A DNA stretch of 64,000 nt from an uncultured Lachnospiraceae bacterium (GTDB lineage: Bacteria > Bacillota > Clostridia > Lachnospirales > Lachnospiraceae): positions 17,969 to 81,968 of the forward strand of contig CAMUAR010000011.1 of the NCBI GenBank assembly GCA_947086895.1, written 5' to 3'. The position numbers and the translations under genes are program-made. A model generated the notes under the pieces. That model saw only the letters and a program-made list of their open reading frames with translations, was not told the origin of the DNA and searched no databases. Positions within the stretch are counted from its first letter, which is position 1. Each line of letters starts with the position of its first letter. Of this stretch, positions 10,013 to 17,616 are shown piece by piece.

Positions 10013-11758
10013 TTACTCTGTACATTGACATTCGATCTCTTTTGCATAAATCTCATAAGTTTTATCATCAAAAAGCACCCATTTTATAATATCTATTTCA
10101 GCACTGTGACTTGTTATAAATTCCTTCGCTGTCTTAACAGCAATCTTTGCCGCTTCATCGACCGGAAAGCGATAAATCCCTGTAGAAATCGACGGAAATG
10201 CAATGCTTCGTATTCCCCTTTTTACTGCAAGCATAAGGCAGGATTCATAACATGATGCAAGCAGTTCGCGCTCTCTTGACTTTCCTCCATTCCAACATGG
10301 ACCCGGCGTATGTATTACATACTCACAAGGCAGACGATAGGCTTTTGTAATCTTTGCACTTCCTGTTTTGCAGCCGTTTAACAGACGGCACTCCGCTAAA
10401 AGTTCCGCACCTGCGGCGCGGTGAATCGCTCCGTCCACTCCGCCTCCGCCAAGCAAACTGGTATTTGCCGCATTTACAATCGCCTGAACTTCCTGATTTT
10501 TTGTAATATCGCCTTTTACAGCAAGAAATTTTGTTTTACAAACAGGAATCTGCTCTTTTTTCCACTGTCTATAAATATACTTTCTAAACCAGTCGGAACC
10601 GTTATCAAAATTATATTCATTCATCTGGCAGCCGCAGCAGAGATCCTCTGCCATTTCAAGAATAACATCCGCAAGTTCAAGATCTTTTTTCCATTTTTCC
10701 CCGATCGCATCATACCCTAACAACGCGCCTAAAATACTTCCTGTAACCGCCCCTGTTGAATCGCTGTTCCCTTTGTGATTGACCGCCGCTATTATCCCGT
10801 CAGAAAAATTATTTTGGTGGCGGAGCGCGCAGTAAATTGCAATTCCCAAAGTTTCTTTTGCAGCCCAGCCTTCCCCGATTCTATGGATATTATCAAGATC
10901 TTTATCGCTGTTTTCCGAAAGCTTGACCGCAAGATCAATAATATTTTTCAATTCTTTTTGATGTTTATCGCCCTGAAATATTTTGGCTGTTGTCTCTTTT
11001 GCTTCAAGAACAATTTCCTTTAACGACATTTCATGCTCTGGAAATACAATTCTCCGAATGATATGAGTAAGAACCGCAGCCGGTGTATATCCCAGCGAAT
11101 GCCCGTGAGTAATCGCGGCAAGTTCTGCCCCTTCCTTATCAAGTTTTTCAATTTCAAGGCGGCAGGCATTCAATGCCAAAGGTGCAGCTCTTATTATACC
11201 GCCGCATCCTTTGCTGTCGTTCTGTGGTTTTTCTATATAATCATCAATATATTCCGAGACGTTTTTCTGCCAGGTAAGCGCGGATAAACAAGTGTTTTCA
11301 GGCTCTCTTTTGGAATACAGCTCCGGCACATCGAGCAGCCATGAAATACATTTATTGTTATCTTTATAAGATTGTGTTCTGTCTTTCGAAAATGGTGCTT
11401 CCTGCGTGCGCAGCCAATCTTGGTACGCCATCGATACATAACTTCTCGGCCATCCTCTAATCCCGCGCATACATCCCCTTGTATCTCCAAAAAGAAGCCC
11501 GTTCGCTGTAAATAAAGTCAGCTGAGTATCATCGGAAATCAGTGCTTTTTTACTCTCTTTATCCAGTTCATAATTTTGAATACCACCGTTTCCATACCGC
11601 GAAAAAATTTTATCTTCCCCCAAAAATTCAACTGGATACCCCAAAGCATCTCCGACCGCTCCGCCAAACAGACAGCCCCGGATACGATCCAAATAAATCT
11701 CTGTTTTTTGTGTGCTTTTCTCTTTGTTTTGTGATGATTTTATATTATTATTTGACAT
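10013..11758 (-). CDS. ADP-ribosylglycohydrolase-macro domain fusion
   Basis: A 581-aa two-domain enzyme. Residues about 20-370 are an ADP-ribosylglycohydrolase (DRAG/ARH) domain, with the metal-binding signatures GAVGDALGYPVEF and SDDTQL near the N-terminus and SDSTGAVTGSILGALLG toward the end of the domain. In the last, an S-D-S-T-G stretch replaces the more usual D-A-D-T. Residues about 405-575 are a MacroD-type macro domain: VKGDIT, IVNAANTSLLGGGGVDGAIH, IHTPGP and SISTGIYRFP. Together they could remove ADP-ribose from protein or nucleic-acid targets and process O-acetyl-ADP-ribose. A GTG at 11770 is in frame, but the ATG at 11758 after AGAAGTGAGAA is the better start. It lies between RloB and DUF4132 copy 2, which suggests that NAD/ADP-ribose chemistry is part of the island. 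Confidence 0.92.
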   Translation of the reverse strand: MSNNNIKSSQNKEKSTQKTEIYLDRIRGCLFGGAVGDALGYPVEFLGEDKIFSRYGNGGIQNYELDKESKKALISDDTQLTLFTANGLLFGDTRGCMRGIRGWPRSYVSMAYQDWLRTQEAPFSKDRTQSYKDNNKCISWLLDVPELYSKREPENTCLSALTWQKNVSEYIDDYIEKPQNDSKGCGGIIRAAPLALNACRLEIEKLDKEGAELAAITHGHSLGYTPAAVLTHIIRRIVFPEHEMSLKEIVLEAKETTAKIFQGDKHQKELKNIIDLAVKLSENSDKDLDNIHRIGEGWAAKETLGIAIYCALRHQNNFSDGIIAAVNHKGNSDSTGAVTGSILGALLGYDAIGEKWKKDLELADVILEMAEDLCCGCQMNEYNFDNGSDWFRKYIYRQWKKEQIPVCKTKFLAVKGDITKNQEVQAIVNAANTSLLGGGGVDGAIHRAAGAELLAECRLLNGCKTGSAKITKAYRLPCEYVIHTPGPCWNGGKSRERELLASCYESCLMLAVKRGIRSIAFPSISTGIYRFPVDEAAKIAVKTAKEFITSHSAEIDIIKWVLFDDKTYEIYAKEIECQCTE

Positions 11759-11816
11759 AAAAATTCTCACTTCTGCGCTACTTTTTACATAAATATTTTC
11801 TTAATAAAATTTTCTG

Positions 11817-12470
11817 TCACAGTATCTCACATTCTTTTAAAATACGTTCAATCGATTCCCAAATCGCAAGAGACGGATTTTCTTTATAATACTTATATCC
11901 CTTATATTGCTGTTGGCAATAACCCGATTCCTTATTTCTATGTATAATCAATTTTGATCTATCAATAGCCTGCCGTACATTTTCAAGTGTCAATTTTTTA
12001 AGAATCCTTTTAAAATTATTTTCATGCTTGTACTGATCCAAATTCTCAAAATTTTCTTTGTACGCATAATTTAAAGATTTAAGATATTGACGGCGATGTG
12101 CTATTGTTCCATTACACTCTGTTATATGTAAAATCATCCAAAGTTCAAACGTGAAATTGCTATATCCAAGATAATATTTAATATTTTTCCCCAGATTTTC
12201 AGCTTTTTTCATTCTTTCTATTGTAGTTTGAAATTGTTTTACATGGATTTCTTCTTCACTTTCATAATCAAAAATATGTGTGATTTCCGTTTTCCCAATC
12301 ATTGTCATTCGCTTTACACGCGCCAGAGGATCTTTTTGAACTTTACTGTCCAGTTTTACAGTATATTTCGCAGATGTTTCCGCATTGATTGCAAATTGTA
12401 ACCACTCCAAATACCACTGTTCTGTTTCCCCTTCCACTGAAAAATAATATGTCCTGTTTTCCTTCCTCAT
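11817..12470 (-). CDS. rloB: RloB-like Toprim nuclease-type protein
   Basis: A 217-aa protein of the RloB family, equivalent to the AbiLii half of AbiL-type abortive-infection pairs. The Toprim-like acidic residues are visible: E13 in SVEGETE, and D68/E70 in HIFDYE. The family signature SNFTFELWMILH (N104, E108, W110) follows, with a basic helical C-terminus. RloB proteins work with an RloA ATPase encoded directly upstream, as here (68-base gap). The role, probably nuclease action triggered during phage infection, is family-level inference; nothing in the sequence identifies the trigger. The ADP-ribosylglycohydrolase-macro gene starts 58 bases downstream and may be read through from the same promoter. 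Confidence 0.85.
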   Translation of the reverse strand: MRKENRTYYFSVEGETEQWYLEWLQFAINAETSAKYTVKLDSKVQKDPLARVKRMTMIGKTEITHIFDYESEEEIHVKQFQTTIERMKKAENLGKNIKYYLGYSNFTFELWMILHITECNGTIAHRRQYLKSLNYAYKENFENLDQYKHENNFKRILKKLTLENVRQAIDRSKLIIHRNKESGYCQQQYKGYKYYKENPSLAIWESIERILKECEIL

Positions 12471-12538
12471 CTTTCCTCCTATTCTATCGTGTAAATGTCA
12501 TTTTAACCCGCGAAAGTTTTAAAGCGCAGAACACAAAT

Positions 12539-13864
12539 TTACACCTCTTTTCCCTGAAATATCAGTTTTTCAAAAATAGGAGTAAAATCAATATTTTTAA
12601 CAGCGCCGTAACGGTCTACAAAATAATTTTTCATATAATCTTCATTTTTTCGCACACCGTTTTTTCCTGCTGTTCCAAAATCAGAGAGAGAATAATGAGT
12701 ACTAAAGTGTAAATCATCATCTCGTTCTACAAATTTAATTTCATCCCTCCGATAGAGATTTGAATTTAAAAAAATAGGATTATGAGTATTAAAAATCAAC
12801 TGCGCATGATGTATATTAATCTCATCATTATGAAAAATATTGATAATATTCATCAAAGCCATTGGATGAATGGACGCATCAAACTCATCTACCACCAAGG
12901 TTCCTCCATTTAGCAGTACATCTACTACCAATGGAAATATATTAACAAAACGAATTGTTCCATAAGATTCAAACAGCTCTGCCGGAATTGCCATTGTTTT
13001 TTGTGAAGGTCTTTTAAAAACGGAACATAATTTTGTTTCGTTATTTTCTCCTTCTACAACATATCCGAGCGCATTCGAATTAATCCCAAAATAAACAGCA
13101 GCTTCATTTAATGTTTTCTCAATATAAACAGATTTCTTTTGAGGATCACTGACTTTTCGAATTAACTGTATATTGTCTGCGCGATAGACAACCATAAATT
13201 TATAATCCAGCCATTCGCTGATTAACGAAACCAGTTTTGCGCTGAACATATTTTTAAATCCATTCATCAAAAACAGCTCTTCGTTATTTAAATTACTTTT
13301 TGCCAGAGAAATTGCTCCTTCTTTATTCTGTGCAAACGCATTTACTAGAAATTTTTCAATTATATCGAGTGATCCAAATTCCAAGTTCTCTCTTCGGGAA
13401 AAAATCAAGTTTTGATTTACTATAAGGGTTTCTGATAAAACTTTTCGTGGATACTCTCCCTCCAAAAACTTTCCAAGATCTGCTGAAAAAGTATACTCTA
13501 TCAAAATTCCATCAGTAATAAATTTAATAGCAAAGCATACTGGTTCTTTTTCTTCTAACGAATTATTTGGAATTAACTCTAATTCACAAGCAGCTGCATT
13601 GGGATTGTTCTTATTTTCCTTATTGCGCAAATGACCGCGCAAAACAATCGATTTAAATGTATCCATCGCTCCGATAATATTTGTTTTCCCGGAAGCATTT
13701 GAACCATAAATCACAGACGCACATAATCCCTTGTAAGTTTTTTTATCAATTGTCTCTTCCAAAATACTATAGTCCAATCCTTTTTGTTTCGGCGCAGGAA
13801 CAAGAGAAAAAATGAGTTCTTCTTTAAACGATTTGTAATTTGATACTCGAAATTCTAATAGCAT
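12539..13864 (-). CDS. rloA: RloA-like AAA/ABC-type ATPase
   Basis: A 441-aa SMC/ABC-like ATPase of the AAA_15/RloA type. It begins MLLEFRVSNYKSFKEE, the typical entry of this family. Walker A is GSNASGKT (residues 54-61), the signature-like motif is SYGTIRF, Walker B is LVVDEFDASIHP (about 320-331), and the switch region is FNTHNP. The ATG at 13864 follows GGAGG; an upstream in-frame ATG at 13903 lacks this. In RloA/RloB (AbiLi/AbiLii) systems this subunit is the ATP-dependent sensor and RloB the effector. It has its own strong promoter at 13908-13936, so the pair is probably an independent cassette within the island. Confidence 0.85.
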   Translation of the reverse strand: MLLEFRVSNYKSFKEELIFSLVPAPKQKGLDYSILEETIDKKTYKGLCASVIYGSNASGKTNIIGAMDTFKSIVLRGHLRNKENKNNPNAAACELELIPNNSLEEKEPVCFAIKFITDGILIEYTFSADLGKFLEGEYPRKVLSETLIVNQNLIFSRRENLEFGSLDIIEKFLVNAFAQNKEGAISLAKSNLNNEELFLMNGFKNMFSAKLVSLISEWLDYKFMVVYRADNIQLIRKVSDPQKKSVYIEKTLNEAAVYFGINSNALGYVVEGENNETKLCSVFKRPSQKTMAIPAELFESYGTIRFVNIFPLVVDVLLNGGTLVVDEFDASIHPMALMNIINIFHNDEINIHHAQLIFNTHNPIFLNSNLYRRDEIKFVERDDDLHFSTHYSLSDFGTAGKNGVRKNEDYMKNYFVDRYGAVKNIDFTPIFEKLIFQGKEV

Positions 13865-13907
13865 ATAATTACCTCCATTTTGCATAATATTTGCAAAATC
13901 CATTTAT

Positions 13908-13936
13908 ATTATAGGTGTTATTATGCTTAATATCAA
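13908..13936 (-). promoter_or_regulatory. Sigma-A promoter of rloAB
   Basis: On the minus strand: -35 TTGATA (13931-13936), a 17-base spacer, and -10 TATAAT (13908-13913), about 45 bases before the rloA start codon. Confidence 0.75.
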
Positions 13937-14019
13937 TATTATTTATTATATTTTTCAAAAATATTGTAAAATAATTTTTATTTCTACTTATTTGACTGCG
14001 TAAGATATTCTAATTTAAA

Positions 14020-16431
14020 TTAAAGTACTTCTCTATAATACCACGCTCCCTCATCATACATTACCTTCTGCCTGCACAGATACAGATACTCGCACACCTG
14101 TGCATAAACTGCTGCAAGATGATCCTCTTCCTGTTTGATCTGATGCCGCCGCCTTTCTGCTTTGTCCGCCAATTCTCCAAATAACTCTGACAATCGTTCA
14201 AGCCCGTACTGCTCTGCGATCTTTGTCATATTTTGAAGCCCCTCTAACGTGCTGTCATGTACTGTATTAAGACCACTCTGGTACAGCTCCTCCATCCGTT
14301 CTCCCGCGTCCGACAACACCTGTCCGACGGCTTTTACTGTCTCTTCTCTGTTTTCTTCCTCTATTGTTTCACAGTCCGTTTTTTGTATATTTTCTTTTGC
14401 TGCTTCCTTTTTCGCTTTCCCTTCATTTTCATTTTCTTCTGGATCCTCAAAAATTTCTTCTGCCTGTCCTTCGAACACGGTTACTGGATACAGCCTTATT
14501 CTTCCGTCACGAAAATATAATTTCCCCAGAAAATATGGTTTTTTATCCTCGGTTAAACGCTCCAGATAACTGATTCCCCATTCTTCTTTTTTGGAATATG
14601 CAAGTTCTAAAAGCACTTCGCGCCCTGATGCGTCATACAGCCACATTTCAAGTTTTTGTTCTGTTTCTGAAAATTCAGCCTTTGTAAAGGAATAGGGACG
14701 CAAAAGCACAAGCTCCCCATCTCTGCGTTCTTCTCTGTTTTCTTTTAGCCACGGAACCTGCGTTCTTCCGATCTGCTCCACAAATAATTTTCCAAAATCC
14801 CTGTAATACCAAGTTCCAAATTCTTTTGTATGCAGACAGTTTTCTTTTTTGCAGTTTCCAGTCACTTCACCTTTCGTCTCACTGCTTGCAGAAAGCCTTC
14901 CCCTCTCGTCGCAGCGCACGCCGTATAAATGAATGCGCAGTCCGACAAGCTCTTTTATGGAAACTGGCAATCCCCATGGAGCCGCCGCCTTTTCCTGACG
15001 CCCCCGCCCTGAATTTTCATAAAATACCGGGCGCGCTGATGTATACGTATACCACTTTTTTGTATTTTTTTCTAAAAAATAAACGGTTTCTCCCTCGTAT
15101 CCTGTCTGGCTCTCAAAATGTTCCATCGCAATTCCTGTTAAATCAAGAGTTCCTGCGGGTGCATACTCCGACCGGAATTCTCCCGCAAGCTTTGCCACCT
15201 GAACAATACTCGTTGATTTTTCCAACAATTCTACTCTTTTGTAAAGCCTTGCAAATTGTTCCATCAATACGTTCGTTCGAAACGATGCTTTTCTTCCAAG
15301 ATAATTTTCATAGGAGTCGTGCAGGGCGCGCCAATATCCTTCAAAATTTGCAAGTTTTGCGTTATGGCTGATAATTGCAAGCCGGTCAAGATACCCCAGA
15401 ACATCCGGCGAAACGCGCGCAAGCCCTGTGCCAAGCAGTTCTCTCAAAAAAACTTTCATTTGACCGGCCGCTTCTTTCACCTGATCCATCTCATACTGCT
15501 GTGCTTCCTCGGCGATATTGATTTCGTCTTCCGATACATTTTCTGTTGTAATTTTACACCAAAGCACCGCCTCCGCTTTGTGTACGCAGAATTCTTTTTT
15601 ATGGCAGGTGCATGTGGAATAATCCAAAGGGGACAGCAGTTTTACAGTATAACCTTCCTTTAGTTTTACGGTAACTATGCTGGAATAAGTAATCTCCGGT
15701 TTTTGTTCTGACTTAATCTGGTTGATTACAGAGGAAAGCCGTTTCACACCCAGAGTCTTTTTCAGAGAATCGAGCGGGTATGCCGCAATTTCTGCAACAA
15801 GCCTCGATTTCAAATCTTGCTTTTCCCCCGATTTTTCTGATAAAACTTCCGTTTTCTTTTTGGCAGCGCTGTCCGCAGATTTTTTCGTTTTTGCTTCTGA
15901 CTTTTTGTTCTCTGTTGCTGATTTTATTTTGACAGCATTATCGCTTTGCTCTTCTTCGTTATCGGCTTTTTGTTGTTCTGATTTTTCTTTCTCTTGATCA
16001 CCGTTAGCTTTTTCCGACAGATTTTGTTTCTCTGCTGCTGGTTTCTCCACAGCTTTTTCGAAATCATCGGTCTGTTTTTGATTTGTTGTTTCTTGTTCTG
16101 ACAAAGTTTCGTCTGCTTTTTCTGTTTCCTTCTGCGATTGATCGGTTCCCCCGCCATTATGATCTGCTATATATTGTTTTAAAGCCAATATTCCAAGCAC
16201 AACATGACGGCAGATTGTTCTGGATGGACATGAGCAGGAACTTTCTCCAAGAGGCTGCTTGATTGTTACATTTTCTTCTCCCACAACAACTTCTGCTGTC
16301 TTATCTGCGGAAAGTACTTTGTAATCTCCTGCTTCCATATCTTTGTAAGCGCGCTTTACAATCCCTTTATTCGCCATGCCGACAAGATAATCATCATCCA
16401 GATCCGCCAGCAATATTTTCCATTCATCCAT
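14020..16431 (-). CDS. SWIM zinc-finger protein (YehQ-like)
   Basis: An 803-aa protein with two SWIM zinc fingers of identical CxC-x5-CxH spacing: one at C66, C68, C74, H76 and one around residues 270-280 (CTCHKKEFCVH). Between them, about residues 90-215, is a low-complexity Lys/Glu/Ser/Asp-rich, probably disordered linker. The C-terminal half is helical with an acidic stretch (about 655-705) and ends in a possible coiled coil. SWIM fingers bind nucleic acid or protein. The position after DUF5682 and VWA genes matches E. coli yehQ. The start at 16431 lies 30 bases after the VWA gene, in one transcription unit with it. The molecular activity is unknown. Confidence 0.85.
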   Translation of the reverse strand: MDEWKILLADLDDDYLVGMANKGIVKRAYKDMEAGDYKVLSADKTAEVVVGEENVTIKQPLGESSCSCPSRTICRHVVLGILALKQYIADHNGGGTDQSQKETEKADETLSEQETTNQKQTDDFEKAVEKPAAEKQNLSEKANGDQEKEKSEQQKADNEEEQSDNAVKIKSATENKKSEAKTKKSADSAAKKKTEVLSEKSGEKQDLKSRLVAEIAAYPLDSLKKTLGVKRLSSVINQIKSEQKPEITYSSIVTVKLKEGYTVKLLSPLDYSTCTCHKKEFCVHKAEAVLWCKITTENVSEDEINIAEEAQQYEMDQVKEAAGQMKVFLRELLGTGLARVSPDVLGYLDRLAIISHNAKLANFEGYWRALHDSYENYLGRKASFRTNVLMEQFARLYKRVELLEKSTSIVQVAKLAGEFRSEYAPAGTLDLTGIAMEHFESQTGYEGETVYFLEKNTKKWYTYTSARPVFYENSGRGRQEKAAAPWGLPVSIKELVGLRIHLYGVRCDERGRLSASSETKGEVTGNCKKENCLHTKEFGTWYYRDFGKLFVEQIGRTQVPWLKENREERRDGELVLLRPYSFTKAEFSETEQKLEMWLYDASGREVLLELAYSKKEEWGISYLERLTEDKKPYFLGKLYFRDGRIRLYPVTVFEGQAEEIFEDPEENENEGKAKKEAAKENIQKTDCETIEEENREETVKAVGQVLSDAGERMEELYQSGLNTVHDSTLEGLQNMTKIAEQYGLERLSELFGELADKAERRRHQIKQEEDHLAAVYAQVCEYLYLCRQKVMYDEGAWYYREVL

Positions 16432-16461
16432 ACTGATTATCCTTCTTATAAAAACATAAAT

Positions 16462-17589
16462 TTAAATTACTACCTGACTGACAAAACCAACCAGTTCTTC
16501 CGGCGTCATCGCCCCGACAAATGCTCCCATACTGGCAAGTTTTTTGGCGGCATTCCGGTCATAATCTGGATTCGCTTCCATATCAAGCGCCGTCAGTACA
16601 ACAAGCTTCGCTCCGCTCTCAATAATTCCTTTGCTCACCCGGTACATATTGTCATAACCGCCGCCTTCATAGAGATCCGAAACAAGTACCACCATAGTTC
16701 GATACGGAAAATCAATCAAACTTTCACAGTAGGAAAGCGCACCGTTGATATTTGTGCCGCCTCCAAGCTGCACGCTCATTAAAATTTCCACCGGATCTTC
16801 CGCATAGCCGCTTAAATCCACAACATTCGTATCAAAAATTACCAGCTTTGTATCCAGCATCGGCAGCTTTGCAAAAATTCCTGCCATAACTGCACTGTGA
16901 ATTACAGAATCCAGCATAGAACCGCTTTCATCCACGCAGACAATCACTCTCCATGAATTATAACGCTTCATGCGCGCACTGAAATAAACCTGCTTTAATA
17001 CAAGTTCATCTCGATCCGTATCATAATTTTTTAAGTTGCGGCGGATTGTCTTTTTTATATCCAGATTGCGCATAGAGCGAATGGGACTGCTGATGCTGCG
17101 GTTCAGTTTCCCAAAAAAGGACTGGCGGACTTCCTGCTCCAACTTTTTTATCAATTCATCCGCGACTTTGCGCACAATCTCCCGCGCAAGCGCAAGCACC
17201 TCGCCTTTCATCATATGTTTTAATGTAAGAATGGTTTTTAATAACTCCCTGTTTGGTTCCAGCTTGCGCATCACATCTGGATCAGTCAGAAGTTCTGTCA
17301 TCCCATACTTATCCAATGCATGTCGTTCCATAATTTCCACAGTCTGTTTTGGAAAAAGCTTTTTTACCTGCTGAAGCCATTTTGGAACTGTAAGCTTGGA
17401 ACTGCCATCTCCGCCTTTTCTCTCCTGCCTGATGTCCTGGTCCTCGCCATATTCTCTTGCATACAGATAATCCAAAGCTTCCTCCATCTCCATCAGTCTG
17501 GCTTCCTCGCTGGAAAAAGAAAGCTGCTCCGACGCATACCGCCCCAGCACAAGCCGCCAGCGGTTCAATATTTCCTGTTCTTCCGTCAT
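16462..17589 (-). CDS. VWA-domain (MIDAS) protein (YehP-like)
   Basis: A 375-aa cytoplasmic protein with a helical N-terminal region and a C-terminal von Willebrand A domain (about residues 210-375). The complete metal-ion-dependent adhesion site is visible: DESGS (about 216-220), the Thr of GGGTNINGAL, and the Asp of LVSDLYEGG. VWA proteins of this kind partner with MoxR AAA+ ATPases, which is consistent with the MoxR gene at 24582-25691. The frame opens at a GTG at 17601, but the ATG at 17589 preceded by GTGAGGAAAATT is the likely start. It lies 27 bases after DUF5682, in the order of E. coli yehM-yehP-yehQ. Confidence 0.9.
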   Translation of the reverse strand: MTEEQEILNRWRLVLGRYASEQLSFSSEEARLMEMEEALDYLYAREYGEDQDIRQERKGGDGSSKLTVPKWLQQVKKLFPKQTVEIMERHALDKYGMTELLTDPDVMRKLEPNRELLKTILTLKHMMKGEVLALAREIVRKVADELIKKLEQEVRQSFFGKLNRSISSPIRSMRNLDIKKTIRRNLKNYDTDRDELVLKQVYFSARMKRYNSWRVIVCVDESGSMLDSVIHSAVMAGIFAKLPMLDTKLVIFDTNVVDLSGYAEDPVEILMSVQLGGGTNINGALSYCESLIDFPYRTMVVLVSDLYEGGGYDNMYRVSKGIIESGAKLVVLTALDMEANPDYDRNAAKKLASMGAFVGAMTPEELVGFVSQVVI

Positions 17590-17616
17590 AATTTTCCTCA
17601 CTCTATATTTTTTATA

